Source of the DNA: an uncultured Burkholderiales bacterium
GTDB lineage: Bacteria > Pseudomonadota > Gammaproteobacteria > Burkholderiales > Burkholderiaceae_C
Assembly: GCA_903871545.1 (NCBI GenBank)
Contig: CAIQHG010000074.1
Coordinates: 1-40,549 of the forward strand
Direction of reading: 5' to 3'
Length of the DNA stretch: 40,549 nucleotides
Below the pieces are notes generated by a model. That model was given only the letters and a program-made list of their open reading frames with translations, searched no databases and was not told where the DNA came from. Shown one piece after another: positions 1 to 8,877 of the stretch; positions within the stretch are counted from its first letter, which is position 1; each line of letters starts with the position of its first letter. A program made the position numbers and the translations under genes.

Positions 1-105
1 AGACCGAGAAAGAGTATGGGCTGGAAATGTCCAGCCGAGATGTTCACTCCCGAGGCGTTTGACTTTAAACAGCACCACGCCTCACTCTTTGCACTTGCTC
101 GTTGA
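1..105 (+). mobile_element. 3' end of an IS30-family transposase (cut by window edge)
   Basis: Frame 1 is open from the first base to a TGA at 103-105. It gives 34 residues beginning RPRKSMGWKCPAEMF. The pattern RPRK-x-LG-W/Y-x-x-P-AE is the well-known C-terminal signature of IS30-family DDE transposases, just after the catalytic core, so I read this as the tail of an insertion sequence whose body lies to the left. The right terminal inverted repeat should lie just past the stop, in roughly 100-147, but it cannot be proved because the left end is not in the window. Whether the element is intact cannot be judged from this fragment. Confidence 0.75.
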
Positions 106-152
106 AACCGCCGACTTTATAAAGCGTTACACTGTCTTTTAATTAAATTGAT

Positions 153-157
153 AGGAG
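153..157 (+). promoter_or_regulatory. Shine-Dalgarno AGGAG that selects the GTG start at 166
   Basis: AGGAG ends 8 bases before GTG at 166-168. The earlier in-frame TTG at 148 has no such site and would place this sequence inside the gene, so the GTG is the better start. Confidence 0.6.
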
Positions 158-165
158 ATTCAATC

Positions 166-747
166 GTGGTGGCTTGGAGAATTTTTAAGCGATTAACACT
201 TTCCCTTTTAAGTTTGATAGGGATAACTTTAATTGGGCTTTGTGGGCTCTACCTATGGATTAATTACAACGATAATTTTCATGCAGTGCAAGAGGGTGTG
301 GTTTACCGGTCCGCCCAGATGAGTCCTGAGTCCCTAAAAAAACATCTTGAATCTGAGCAAATCCGAACTGTCATTAATCTACGGGGCTCTAATCCTGGGC
401 AAGAGTGGTACAGACTTGAATCAAATGTATTAAATAACGCTGGAATTACACTGATCGATATTCCTTTGTCCAGCTCTACTATGTACAAGCCTGACGAGAT
501 AAGAACGTACATTGAAAAAATCAATAGTGCCCCCAAGCCAGTTCTAATTCATTGTTTAAACGGTTCCGACAGAACCGGACTTATATCTGCTGTTTACTTA
601 CTACAAAATGGTATTGATGAAACTACGGCATCTAAGCATTTGTCGCTTAGATATGGGCATATTCCGTATGGTCTTTGGGCTAATACCAAAGCAATGGATG
701 TCAGTTTAAAAAACTTTATAGCTATTTTGCAGCCTGGTACTGACTAA
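166..747 (+). CDS. Membrane-anchored protein tyrosine / dual-specificity phosphatase-like protein
   Basis: About 193 residues from the GTG start. Residues about 9-33 form one hydrophobic N-terminal segment, probably a signal anchor, so the rest should lie outside the cytoplasm. The phosphatase core carries the CX5R loop HCLNGSDRTG, with Cys about 130 and Arg about 136. An upstream IDIPLSS segment sits where the general-acid loop of the PTP fold is expected. The pattern HCxxGxDRTG matches the dual-specificity / PTP-like phosphatases common in proteobacteria. Substrate unknown. The gene sits directly downstream of an IS30 end and converges with yggT. Catalytic residues look intact, so activity is plausible; protein, lipid or inositol phosphate substrates are all possible. 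Confidence 0.75.
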   Translation: MVAWRIFKRLTLSLLSLIGITLIGLCGLYLWINYNDNFHAVQEGVVYRSAQMSPESLKKHLESEQIRTVINLRGSNPGQEWYRLESNVLNNAGITLIDIPLSSSTMYKPDEIRTYIEKINSAPKPVLIHCLNGSDRTGLISAVYLLQNGIDETTASKHLSLRYGHIPYGLWANTKAMDVSLKNFIAILQPGTD

Positions 748-773
748 AAAATAATATTTACGGGTTATTTTTT
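746..773. terminator. AT-only inverted repeat between convergent genes
   Basis: AAAAAATAA at 746-754 pairs with TTATTTTTT at 765-773 around a 10-base loop, giving a U-run in either direction. It overlaps the stop codons of the phosphatase gene (745-747) and of yggT. The stem has no GC pairs, so it would be a weak bidirectional terminator at best. Confidence 0.35.
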
Positions 774-1345
774 TAAAGAAACATGAAGAGTAGCTGACCT
801 TTCAGCCCTTCTAAAATCATTAATGCAATCTGAATCATCGCAAGTAAAACAAGCGGAGAAAGATCAATTCCACCTAAAAGTGGCAATACTCTTTGTATAG
901 GTTTGAGTATGGGGCCGACCAAGCGAGTAAAAATATAGTTAATTGAGGATTCTGGATTAATCCAAGACATTACTGCAAAAATCAAAACAAGCCCATTTAA
1001 ACAAGTAAGGCTCATCTTTATAAGCTCAAAAATTGATACCCCCACCACAAAACCAAAGTTTTGATGATTGTTTGCCGTAATGAACCAGAGCAAAGTTGCT
1101 TTCAAAAGAATAACAATGTATGCGCCCAGAAAACTCGCCGAATCAAATCGTCCAATCGGAGGGACTATTTTTTTAATAGGCAGGACCAACCAGTTAGTGA
1201 CTGCCATAACAAATGGGCCCAGAGAATTTCCTGAAGCCGGATTTAGAGAAATATTTTGAAAATAAAATAAAAGCCGTAGCAAACACGTACCAGCCACTAA
1301 ACCTTCAACAAGTTGGACTACAAATCCTAATATCTGATAAAACAT
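773..1345 (-). CDS. yggT: YggT family integral membrane protein
   Basis: 190 residues with the duplicated architecture of the YggT family (two copies of a helical hairpin unit). Copy one spans about residues 1-90, with the NWLVLPIKKIVPP segment; copy two spans about 100-190, with a matching LVGPILKPIQRVLP segment. The [N/R]xxxxPI[K/Q] motif at the membrane interface is the family hallmark. Molecular role is poorly defined; relatives are linked to osmotic tolerance and to cell-division or photosystem-biogenesis factors in other lineages. Its ATG shares one base with the stop codon of the upstream zinc-ribbon gene (TAATG), which suggests translational coupling. It is the last gene of a three-gene minus-strand set. 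Confidence 0.85.
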   Translation of the reverse strand: MFYQILGFVVQLVEGLVAGTCLLRLLFYFQNISLNPASGNSLGPFVMAVTNWLVLPIKKIVPPIGRFDSASFLGAYIVILLKATLLWFITANNHQNFGFVVGVSIFELIKMSLTCLNGLVLIFAVMSWINPESSINYIFTRLVGPILKPIQRVLPLLGGIDLSPLVLLAMIQIALMILEGLKGQLLFMFL

Positions 1346-1638
1346 TAAAACTCTGTTTTGACTTCTTTGGAAAGAGGGGGACCAGTATCGGCAATTGGAG
1401 TAGCATTTTCAGGTGCTGTAATGATCTCAGCAGGGGAGGGCTTGCAGTCAAAGCAGATGAACATAGTAGAACCGAGCATTCTTTTAAAAGAACCGTCTGA
1501 TCTTGGTTTGTGCCGACCACATTTTATGCACGACATTGTGTCAATTGACCTGCCGCCTGTGCCAAAAGGAGAGCCACCTTTTTTTGACTTATAGCGTAGC
1601 CCGTCGTTTCTTATTTGGGTTGTGTCATCTCGGGCCAT
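1345..1638 (-). CDS. Small zinc-ribbon-like protein of unknown function
   Basis: 97 residues. The centre has CIKCGRHK at about residues 37-44 and FICFDC about 20 residues later, two CxxC pairs that could bind one zinc ion as a small ribbon or treble-clef-like fold. The N-terminal third is basic and the C-terminal 30 residues are Pro/Glu/Ala-rich and probably disordered. I do not recognise a named family. The stop codon overlaps the yggT start by one base, so the two are probably co-translated. AAGGA lies immediately before the ATG, which is closer than ideal. A nucleic-acid or ribosome-related role would be a guess from the fold only. Confidence 0.6.
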   Translation of the reverse strand: MARDDTTQIRNDGLRYKSKKGGSPFGTGGRSIDTMSCIKCGRHKPRSDGSFKRMLGSTMFICFDCKPSPAEIITAPENATPIADTGPPLSKEVKTEF

Positions 1639-1749
1639 TCCTTATCTTATCACCCAGGGCTCCTAATGTAAAGAGGGTGGCCATGACTAAGTATGAAAAT
1701 AGTAAGATATAGGAAAATAACTGTTCAGGCTGAAAGCAGATGCAGAGTT

Positions 1750-2364
1750 TTAATGTTGGTTTTTATAGTTTTCAGGAGAATTATTGAGTTTTGGGGCATA
1801 GTCGTATTTTATAGATTGAACCAAATATTGGCTACTCATGTCCTCAATTGGAACTCTTCTGGCCCCGTTGAACCTTCTATTCCAGTAGGCATCTCTCATA
1901 TCCTCTATACGAACTTTAGAGCCAGTCCTTGGTGAATGAATAAATTTCCCCTCTCCAAGGTAGATTCCAACGTGACTAAAAGCGTGCTTCATCGTATTAA
2001 AAAATACTAAATCACCAGGCTGAAGGTCTGTTGGATCTATTTTTTCGGTGACGAATGCTTGCTCACGGGCATTGTGAGGCAGAACCAAACCAATCGTTTT
2101 CTCGTACATTGCCCTGACAAATCCGCTGCAATCATAGCCTGAGGAATCATTGGTGCCGCCTACACGATAAGGCACCCCGAGTAACTTCATGGCATTGGCG
2201 ACCAATTCAGAAGCTGTACCAGATACTTGTTGTTGTGCTTGGCCCATTTTGTCGAGCAATCCGGATTCAGCCTGTGAGTGGCGCTCTTTTTGTTGGGCAG
2301 AATAAACCGCCCAACAAAAAGGGGCTTGCATCGCAATTAACAGAATTAGGAGATTCTTTTTCAT
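1750..2364 (-). CDS. C40 family (NlpC/P60) peptidoglycan endopeptidase
   Basis: 204 residues. A signal peptide (MKKN, a hydrophobic stretch, then CWAVYS) covers about residues 1-20, so export is expected. A glutamine-rich linker leads to the NlpC/P60 domain at about 52-165. The catalytic triad is visible: Cys79 in YDCSGF, His131 in SHVGIYLG and His143 in FIHSP. The family cleaves peptide stems of peptidoglycan, often the D-Glu-diaminopimelate bond. Family-typical motifs include VPYRVGGT and PGDLVFF. No lipobox Cys follows the signal peptide clearly, so a free periplasmic form is likely. It heads the minus-strand set with the zinc-ribbon and yggT genes, 111 bases upstream of the former. Confidence 0.88.
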   Translation of the reverse strand: MKKNLLILLIAMQAPFCWAVYSAQQKERHSQAESGLLDKMGQAQQQVSGTASELVANAMKLLGVPYRVGGTNDSSGYDCSGFVRAMYEKTIGLVLPHNAREQAFVTEKIDPTDLQPGDLVFFNTMKHAFSHVGIYLGEGKFIHSPRTGSKVRIEDMRDAYWNRRFNGARRVPIEDMSSQYLVQSIKYDYAPKLNNSPENYKNQH

Positions 2365-2372
2365 CTAAAAGC

Positions 2373-2378
2373 ATTATA
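2373..2378 (-). promoter_or_regulatory. Consensus -10 box (TATAAT) just upstream of the NlpC/P60 gene
   Basis: The minus strand reads TATAAT, then 8 bases, then the ATG at 2364. No Shine-Dalgarno fits between them and no good -35 is visible. If used, transcription would begin at or within a base or two of the start codon. Confidence 0.35.
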
Positions 2379-2459
2379 TCCCATAATAATTAATCATAAA
2401 GGACTAAAATTTAACAAGTATCAAAGGAAAACAGTTAAATTATTAAAAGGAATTTTTCA

Positions 2460-3065
2460 ATGATTTTGAATACGGATGAGTGCCAGGTAGTCATGATTGA
2501 CTTTTCGGCTAAGAGTTTGCAACGATTACCCCAAAAAAATTCGCTCGTAGGATGCGCAAAGGAACTAGCGAGAATATCGAAGATTTTAAATGTTCCCGTT
2601 TGGGGAGCAGAGCATGCAAGCGCTTTAAACGGTCCAATGCAAGAGGAAATCCGCTCATGTTGCCAAAAAGTTATGCCTAAATTACATTTTGATGCTTGCG
2701 AGGAGGGATTGTCAGAGATTTTGAGGGGATCTTCCAAAACGACAATACAAGGAAACGCGAGAAGCTTACCTAAGCATTTACAAAAAAAAGAAATTCTCAA
2801 TGAGAGATCTACAATTTTGATTGCAGGGTTTGAAACTCACATAAGCGTTCTTCAAACCGCATTGGGTCTGATTGACCTTGAGTTCGATGTTTGCCTAGTT
2901 ATTGACGCCTGCGCATCAGTAAACGCTCTTAATCATGACGCAGCATTAGACAGATTGGCTGGTGCAGGGGTAGAGATTGTTACGCTTGAAATGGTAGCCT
3001 GTGAGTGGGTTAGTGCACAAGATCATCCTAGCTACGCTGAAATTATGAAGCATTGGCCCCTTTAA
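2460..3065 (+). CDS. Isochorismatase-fold (cysteine hydrolase superfamily) protein with Ser in place of the catalytic Cys
   Basis: 201 residues, full length for the superfamily. The fold is recognisable from VVMIDF near the N terminus (Asp14), MPKLHFDA (Lys74) and GFETHISVLQTALGL (residues 123-137). In nicotinamidase/YcaC-type relatives the last motif reads GVETHxCVLQTA and the Cys is the nucleophile; here the codon is AGC, giving Ser129. The Gln usually found shortly after the Asp is also replaced. Asp and Lys remain. True isochorismatases of the family act without the Cys, so a vinyl-ether or other non-covalent reaction is conceivable, as is loss of catalysis. AAGGA lies 8 bases before the ATG. 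The gene stands alone between the divergent NlpC gene and sucA. Confidence 0.8.
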   Translation: MILNTDECQVVMIDFSAKSLQRLPQKNSLVGCAKELARISKILNVPVWGAEHASALNGPMQEEIRSCCQKVMPKLHFDACEEGLSEILRGSSKTTIQGNARSLPKHLQKKEILNERSTILIAGFETHISVLQTALGLIDLEFDVCLVIDACASVNALNHDAALDRLAGAGVEIVTLEMVACEWVSAQDHPSYAEIMKHWPL

Positions 3066-3152
3066 CCCTAAAAATGACCCATCACTGAGCTTCCAACTTA
3101 ATTAGGTGGCACAATACACTGATATTAAATGCTTCTACATGCTGTAGTCGCG

Positions 3153-3191
3153 TCTGCAAAGCGATGAAGTCGCAAAGCAGAAGGTTTTTTT
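3153..3191 (+). terminator. Hairpin plus T-run between the isochorismatase-like gene and sucA
   Basis: TCTGC (3153-3157) pairs with GCAGA (3177-3181), and GCGA (3161-3164) with TCGC (3170-3173), across a symmetric AAA/AAA internal loop. Seven T residues follow at 3185-3191. It lies about 90 bases past the upstream stop and 42 bases before the sucA start. It could end the upstream transcript or, if the sucA promoter lies upstream of it, act as a leader attenuator. Confidence 0.45.
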
Positions 3192-3220
3192 CAACCAACT
3201 AATGTTTCCTGAAGGGGAAC

Positions 3221-3225
3221 GGAGG
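3221..3225 (+). promoter_or_regulatory. Strong Shine-Dalgarno for sucA
   Basis: GGAGG is spaced 8 bases from the ATG at 3234, one of the best ribosome-binding sites in the window. It fits high expression of the complex. Confidence 0.6.
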
Positions 3226-3233
3226 TAAGCGCT

Positions 3234-6101
3234 ATGACACAGACTAATAACGTCTACAAGGCCTTTGCGGGCAACAGTTATCTCTTCGGCGGAAATGCAC
3301 CTTACGTCGAAGAAATGTATGAAAATTATTTGGCCAATCCTGGCAGCGTGCCAGATACTTGGCGAGATTATTTCGATGCTCTTCAGCACGTACCAGCCTC
3401 CGACGGCTCACAGACTAAAGACGTTCCCCACCTACCCGTCATCAATGCTTTTGCTGAGAGAGCGAAGATGGGCGGTACCCGAGTTGTCATGGCTAGCTCA
3501 GATGCTGAGATGGGGAAGAAAAGAACCTCTGTTCAGCAGATAATTGCAGCCTACCGCAACTTAGGGGTTCGCTGGGCTGACTTGGACCCTTTGAAGCGCA
3601 CAGAACGCGAAAACATACCAGAGTTGGATCCCGCCTTTTACGGGTTCAGCGATGCTGACCAAGAAGCTATATTTGACACTAGCAATACGTATTTTGGCAA
3701 AAATAGTATGAGTCTGCGGGAGTTGATGAATTCACTTCGTGAGACTTATTGCGGCTCCATTGGTGCAGAATTTAATTTCATTACAAATCAAGATCACAAA
3801 CGGTGGTGGCAACAAAAATTGGAGAGCATTCGCTCTAAACCAAATTTTAACGCGGCCAAGAAAAAGCACATACTTGAGCGGCTCACCGCTGCCGAGGGGC
3901 TTGAACGATTCTTGCACACCAAATATGTAGGCCAAAAGAGATTTTCCCTTGAAGGGGGGGAGAGTTTTATCTCATCAATGGATGAGCTAATCAATCAAGC
4001 CGGCATCAAAGGCATTCAAGAGATTGTGATTGGCATGGCCCACCGCGGTCGACTCAATGTATTGGTCAATACCATGGGTAAAATGCCCAAAGATTTATTT
4101 GCTGAATTTGACCATACTGCTCCCGAAGAATTGACTAGCGGGGATGTCAAATATCACCAAGGTTTTAGCTCAGACGTCACTACTGAAGGCGGACCTGTTC
4201 ACTTAAGTCTTGCCTTTAACCCCTCACATTTAGAGATTGTTAACCCAGTTGTTGAGGGCTCAGTTCGCTCACGTATGGACCGCAGGCACGACCCTTTAGG
4301 CCAACAGGTTTTACCCGTTTTAGTTCATGGTGACGCCGCATTTGCAGGCCAAGGTATCGTCATGGAGACTCTCGCTTTAGCTGAGACAAGGGGTTACTCT
4401 ACGGGGGGTACTGTACATATTGTGATTAACAATCAAATTGGATTCACAACTTCTGACCCAAGAGACTCTCGCTCAACTCTTTACTGCACAGATGTTGTAA
4501 AGATGATTGAGTCCCCTGTGTTGCACGTTAATGGTGACGATCCAGAAGCAGTGGTTTTGGCTACTCAACTTGCATTGGAGTTTCGTTTAGAGTTTAGAAA
4601 AGACGTCGTAGTCGATATTATCTGTTTTAGAAAATTAGGACACAACGAGCAAGACACCCCGAGCTTGACCCAGCCCTTGATGTACAAGAAGATCAGTCAA
4701 CATCCTGGCACAAGGCGTTTGTATGCGGATAAATTGGCAGCACAAGGCTTAGGTCAGTCATTAGGTGACGATATGGTCAAGGCGTACCGAGCTGCTCTTG
4801 ATGAGGGCAAAAATACAGAAGACATTGTTTTGACCAACTTTAAGAGTAAATTTACTGTTGACTGGGCCCCCTATGTGGGAAACAAATGGACTGATGCAGG
4901 TGATACGTCCATACCATTGTCAGAATGGAAGCGGCTTTCACAAAAGATCACCACCATTCCAAGCACTGTGACGCCTCACCAACTGGTGAAAAAAGTACTT
5001 GACGACCGAGCTGCCATGGGAAGGGGAGATATTGCTGTCGATTGGGGAATGGGCGAGCATATGGCCTACGCATCACTTGTTGCAAGTGGTTTTCCTGTTC
5101 GTTTATCCGGTGAAGACTGCGGCCGTGGAACATTTACACATAGACACGCTGTTGTTCACGATCAAAACCGAGAGAAATGGGATACAGGCACGTATGTCCC
5201 TTTACAAAACGTATCAGACACCCAAGCGCCATTCACGGTTATTGATTCAATTTTGTCAGAGGAGGCAGTGCTTGGATTTGAGTATGGTTACGCGTCCAAT
5301 GACCCGAATACCCTTGTTATTTGGGAGGCCCAGTTTGGAGATTTCGCTAACGGTGCACAGGTCGTAATTGATCAGTTCATCGCCTCAGGGGAAGTAAAGT
5401 GGGGACGTGTAAATGGATTGACCCTAATGCTCCCTCATGGCTACGAGGGACAGGGTCCCGAGCACAGCTCAGCTCGCATAGAGCGTTTTATGCAGTTGGC
5501 CGCAGATGCAAATATGCAAATAGTGCAACCTACAACTGCCAGCCAGATATTTCACATCTTGCGTCGCCAGATGGTTCGTAATATTCGCAAGCCCCTTATC
5601 ATCTTTACGCCTAAGTCATTGCTCAGAAACAAAGATGCGACCTCATCCATCTCTGATTTTACCAAGGGAGGTTTTCAAACCATCATTCCTGAGAACAAGG
5701 ATTTAAAAACAGATAAGGTTAAGAGACTGGTTATTTGCTCAGGCAAGGTTTACTACGATTTATCAAAAAAGCGTGAAGAAAATGGACACGACGATACTGC
5801 AATTTTGAGGCTGGAGCAGTTATACCCATTCCCGCACAAAGTCTTCAGTACTGAGTTGAAAAAGTACCCCAATGTTACGGAGATTGTTTGGGCTCAAGAT
5901 GAGCCTCAAAATCAGGGCGCATGGTTTTACGTTCAGCATTACATTCATGAAAATATGCTTGAGGGACAAAAACTTGCCTATTCGGGCCGCGCTGCTTCAG
6001 CGTCCCCAGCCGTTGGTTATTCACATTTGCACCAAGAGCAACAAAAGGCTTTAGTGGATGGTGCATTCGGCAAGATCAAAGGTTTTACTTTCAGCAAGTA
6101 A
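3234..6101 (+). CDS. sucA: 2-oxoglutarate dehydrogenase E1 component
   Basis: 955 residues, normal for a proteobacterial E1o (symbol odhA in some annotations). It decarboxylates 2-oxoglutarate with thiamine diphosphate and passes the succinyl group to the lipoyl arm of E2, in the TCA cycle. The N terminus carries the E1o segment [16 protein letters not shown]. Further motifs in order are HRGRLNVL (about 269), the ThDP/Mg site GDAAFAGQG (about 365-373) with NNQIGF (about 398), [13 protein letters not shown] (about 469), [10 protein letters not shown] (about 624), [12 protein letters not shown] (about 695) and [15 protein letters not shown] (about 733-747). All active-site motifs are intact. 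sucB starts 29 bases downstream and lpdA follows, so the three form one operon. Confidence 0.98.
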   Translation: MTQTNNVYKAFAGNSYLFGGNAPYVEEMYENYLANPGSVPDTWRDYFDALQHVPASDGSQTKDVPHLPVINAFAERAKMGGTRVVMASSDAEMGKKRTSVQQIIAAYRNLGVRWADLDPLKRTERENIPELDPAFYGFSDADQEAIFDTSNTYFGKNSMSLRELMNSLRETYCGSIGAEFNFITNQDHKRWWQQKLESIRSKPNFNAAKKKHILERLTAAEGLERFLHTKYVGQKRFSLEGGESFISSMDELINQAGIKGIQEIVIGMAHRGRLNVLVNTMGKMPKDLFAEFDHTAPEELTSGDVKYHQGFSSDVTTEGGPVHLSLAFNPSHLEIVNPVVEGSVRSRMDRRHDPLGQQVLPVLVHGDAAFAGQGIVMETLALAETRGYSTGGTVHIVINNQIGFTTSDPRDSRSTLYCTDVVKMIESPVLHVNGDDPEAVVLATQLALEFRLEFRKDVVVDIICFRKLGHNEQDTPSLTQPLMYKKISQHPGTRRLYADKLAAQGLGQSLGDDMVKAYRAALDEGKNTEDIVLTNFKSKFTVDWAPYVGNKWTDAGDTSIPLSEWKRLSQKITTIPSTVTPHQLVKKVLDDRAAMGRGDIAVDWGMGEHMAYASLVASGFPVRLSGEDCGRGTFTHRHAVVHDQNREKWDTGTYVPLQNVSDTQAPFTVIDSILSEEAVLGFEYGYASNDPNTLVIWEAQFGDFANGAQVVIDQFIASGEVKWGRVNGLTLMLPHGYEGQGPEHSSARIERFMQLAADANMQIVQPTTASQIFHILRRQMVRNIRKPLIIFTPKSLLRNKDATSSISDFTKGGFQTIIPENKDLKTDKVKRLVICSGKVYYDLSKKREENGHDDTAILRLEQLYPFPHKVFSTELKKYPNVTEIVWAQDEPQNQGAWFYVQHYIHENMLEGQKLAYSGRAASASPAVGYSHLHQEQQKALVDGAFGKIKGFTFSK

Positions 6102-6130
6102 ATCAGAACACTTATTTTAGGAAAATTGTT

Positions 6131-7405
6131 ATGTCTATCGTTGAAGTCAAAGTACCCCAACTCTCGGAATCTGTAGCTGAGGCTACGATGTTGCAATGGA
6201 AGAAACAACCAGGTGATGCGGTTGCAATAGATGAAATATTGATTGAGATTGAGACCGATAAAGTGGTTCTTGAAGTCCCTGCTCCCGCGGCAGGTGTTTT
6301 GACAGAGTGTTTAGTTGCTAGCGGGGGAACAGTTATCGCTGAACAGTTGATTGCAAAAATTGATACAAATGCAGTAGCCAGCGGTGTCGGATCTTCGCCA
6401 ACATCTACTGCTTCAACTGCGTCTGCCCCCCTAGCCACATCTTCAGTTGCCTCAGCACCTTCTGCAAATTCTGCAAATTCAGCCGCTTCTAAGGCTGGTT
6501 TTGCAATGCCCGCGGCAGCAAAGATCATGGCAGATAACCAAATTCCAAGTGGATCTGTAGCCGGAACTGGTAAAGACGGTCGCATTACAAAGGGTGACGT
6601 TATTCAAGCCATCTCAGCAACGCCGGTTACACAAAACTCAATTCCAACGGGTGTACCAACTCATTCCCTCCCCCAAGTGCAAGCTCCCAAGGTCTCGCTT
6701 GGAGAAAGACCAGAACAAAGAGTTCCAATGAGTCGCCTTAGGTCTCGGGTTGCAGAGCGTTTGTTGCAGTCCCAAGCAATGAATGCAATCCTAACTACAT
6801 TTAACGAAATCAACATGGCCCCTGTCATGGAGATGCGCAAGCGTTTTCAAGAAAAATTTGAAAAAGAGCATGGTGTGAAGCTAGGATTTATGAGTTTCTT
6901 TGTAAAAGCCGCTGTCCACGCTTTAAAGAAGTACCCAGTTTTAAACGCCTCCGTTGACGGTAACGATGTTATTTACCATGGCTACTTTGATATTGGTATT
7001 GCAGTTGGCTCCCCCCGGGGTCTAGTGGTACCCATCTTGCGCAACGCTGATCAAATGACTTTTGCTGATATCGAGAAAAAAATTGCAGACTACGGTGCGA
7101 AAGCCAAAGACGGCAAACTCGGTATTGAGGAGATGACTGGAGGTACATTCTCAATCTCCAATGGTGGGGTTTTTGGCTCTATGCTCTCAACTCCAATTAT
7201 CAATCCCCCTCAATCTGCAATTTTGGGCGTCCACGCAACCAAAGATCGTGCTGTTGTTGAAAATGGCCAGGTCGTTGTTCGCCCGATGAACTATTTTGCG
7301 ATGAGCTATGACCACAGAATTATTGATGGTCGCGAAGCCGTCTTAGGCTTGGTGGCAATGAAAGAGGCCTTAGAGGACCCAGCTCGCCTTTTATTTGATA
7401 TTTGA
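6131..7405 (+). CDS. sucB: Dihydrolipoyllysine succinyltransferase, E2 of 2-oxoglutarate dehydrogenase
   Basis: 424 residues. It transfers the succinyl group from lipoyl-lysine to CoA and forms the core of the complex. One lipoyl domain lies at about 1-77, with the lipoylated Lys44 in [10 protein letters not shown]. An Ala/Ser/Pro-rich linker follows, then the E3-binding domain at about 124-160 ([21 protein letters not shown]) and a second flexible linker. The catalytic domain covers about 195-424, with SYDHRIIDG containing His395 and Asp399. The single lipoyl domain and the length are typical of E2o and unlike the multi-lipoyl E2p of many proteobacteria. AGGA lies about 9 bases before the ATG. 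The symbol odhB is used in some annotations. Confidence 0.97.
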   Translation: MSIVEVKVPQLSESVAEATMLQWKKQPGDAVAIDEILIEIETDKVVLEVPAPAAGVLTECLVASGGTVIAEQLIAKIDTNAVASGVGSSPTSTASTASAPLATSSVASAPSANSANSAASKAGFAMPAAAKIMADNQIPSGSVAGTGKDGRITKGDVIQAISATPVTQNSIPTGVPTHSLPQVQAPKVSLGERPEQRVPMSRLRSRVAERLLQSQAMNAILTTFNEINMAPVMEMRKRFQEKFEKEHGVKLGFMSFFVKAAVHALKKYPVLNASVDGNDVIYHGYFDIGIAVGSPRGLVVPILRNADQMTFADIEKKIADYGAKAKDGKLGIEEMTGGTFSISNGGVFGSMLSTPIINPPQSAILGVHATKDRAVVENGQVVVRPMNYFAMSYDHRIIDGREAVLGLVAMKEALEDPARLLFDI

Positions 7406-7437
7406 TACTAAAAACTGTCTCATTAGGCTTAATTAAA

Positions 7438-8865
7438 ATGACCAAAGAATTCGATGTTATTGTGATTGGTGGTGGTCCAGGCGGATATATCGCTGCGATA
7501 CGGGCTGCTCAGTTGGGCAAATTGGTTGCCTGTGTTGACGAATGGAAAAACGATAAAGGTGGACCGGCTTTGGGCGGAACTTGCACCAATGTCGGATGTA
7601 TACCTTCTAAGGCCTTGCTGCAATCTTCAGAGCATTATGACCAAGCGTTAAATCATTTTGCAGACCACGGAATAACTATGAGCGGGGTCAAAATGGATCT
7701 TACTCAAATGGCTTCCAGAAAAGACGGTGTTATTAAACAAAATAACGAAGGTGTTCTTTATCTCTTTAAAAAGAATAAGGTTAGTTTTTTCCACGGCCGC
7801 GGCTCATTTGTCAAAGCGGTTGATGGTAAGTACGAAATAGCAGTCTCTGGTGCGCAGTCTGAATCTTTGTTTGCCAAACACATTATCATTGCCACTGGTT
7901 CGACCGCTAGACCTTTGGCGGGCACACCATTTGATGAGGAGACGATCCTCTCCAATGATGGAGCACTCAAAATCAAAGCTGTTCCAGCTAGGCTTGGGTT
8001 AATTGGTGCGGGGGCGATTGGACTTGAAATGGGATCGGTTTGGAGAAGGTTGGGCTCAGAGGTCACCGTTCTTGAAGGACTACCCACTTTTTTGGGTCCA
8101 GTTGATGAACAAATAGCAAAGGAGGCTCACAAAATATTCCTCAAGCAAGGTCTCAAAATTGAGTTGGGCGTTAAGGTTGGTGAAATTTCCAAATCCAAAA
8201 AGGGAGTTTCTGTTTCTTACACAACCGCTGCTGGTCAAACTCAGAGTGCCGTATTTGATAAACTGATTATCTCAATAGGTCGGTTACCCAACACCGTTGG
8301 TTTGAACACCCAAGCAGTTGGACTTCAACTTGATGAGCGCGGCTTTGTCGTTGTGGACGCAGACTGTAAAACTCAACTGCCCAATGTATGGGCAATTGGG
8401 GATGTGGTTCGAGGACCAATGCTTGCCCATAAAGCTGAGGAGGAGGGGGTTGCTGTTGCTGAACGGATTGCAGGCCAGCACGGTCACGTTAATTTCAACA
8501 CAATTCCTTGGGTCATTTACACTTCACCAGAAATTGCTTGGGTGGGTCAAACCGAGCAACAACTTAAAGCTAGCGGGCGCGCCTATAAGGCAGGTACATT
8601 CCCCTTTTTAGCCAACGGTCGAGCTAGGGCAATGGGGGATACTACTGGCATGGTTAAGTTCTTAGCAGATGCAGTAACGGATGAGATTTTGGGAGTTCAT
8701 ATCATTGGCCCCCTTGCAGGTGAATTGATTGCGGAATCAGTCGTTGCGATGGAGTTTAAAGCTAGCGCTGAAGATATTGCCCGCATTTGCCATGCACACC
8801 CCACTCTTAGTGAGGCCACTAAAGAGGCTGCACTTGCGGTAGACAAACGCACTTTAAACTTTTAA
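7438..8865 (+). CDS. lpdA: Dihydrolipoamide dehydrogenase (E3)
   Basis: 475 residues from the ATG at 7438. An upstream in-frame ATA/ATG-like extension to 7402 would overlap sucB and add residues not seen in the family, so I reject it. The enzyme reoxidises dihydrolipoyl groups of E2 with FAD and NAD+. Visible are the FAD motif GGGPGGY (11-17), the redox disulfide Cys49/Cys54 in GGTCTNVGCIPSK, the NAD motif GAGAIGLEMGSVWRRLG, the second FAD segment AIGDVVRGPMLAHKAEEEG, and the His-Glu pair of HAHPTLSE (His454, Glu459) at the dimer interface. The gene directly follows sucB and so is probably the E3 of this complex, possibly shared with pyruvate dehydrogenase. Confidence 0.96.
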   Translation: MTKEFDVIVIGGGPGGYIAAIRAAQLGKLVACVDEWKNDKGGPALGGTCTNVGCIPSKALLQSSEHYDQALNHFADHGITMSGVKMDLTQMASRKDGVIKQNNEGVLYLFKKNKVSFFHGRGSFVKAVDGKYEIAVSGAQSESLFAKHIIIATGSTARPLAGTPFDEETILSNDGALKIKAVPARLGLIGAGAIGLEMGSVWRRLGSEVTVLEGLPTFLGPVDEQIAKEAHKIFLKQGLKIELGVKVGEISKSKKGVSVSYTTAAGQTQSAVFDKLIISIGRLPNTVGLNTQAVGLQLDERGFVVVDADCKTQLPNVWAIGDVVRGPMLAHKAEEEGVAVAERIAGQHGHVNFNTIPWVIYTSPEIAWVGQTEQQLKASGRAYKAGTFPFLANGRARAMGDTTGMVKFLADAVTDEILGVHIIGPLAGELIAESVVAMEFKASAEDIARICHAHPTLSEATKEAALAVDKRTLNF

Positions 8866-8877
8866 GTAATTCGCTAC

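Noticed and set aside
2435..2800. 121-residue frame antisense to the isochorismatase-like gene
   Set aside because: No family features, no ribosome site, and fully inside a well-supported gene.
3107..3124. TGGCAC upstream of sucA as a sigma54 -24 element
   Set aside because: The matching -12 GC element is absent at the required spacing (ACTG instead of TTGC).
6112..6585. 157-residue Ala-rich reading frame on the minus strand
   Set aside because: It is the complement of the Ala/Ser/Pro linker and lipoyl domain of sucB; composition is explained by that gene.
7402..7437. Extended N terminus of LpdA overlapping sucB
   Set aside because: The extra residues have no counterpart in the family, and the FAD fold begins right after the ATG at 7438.
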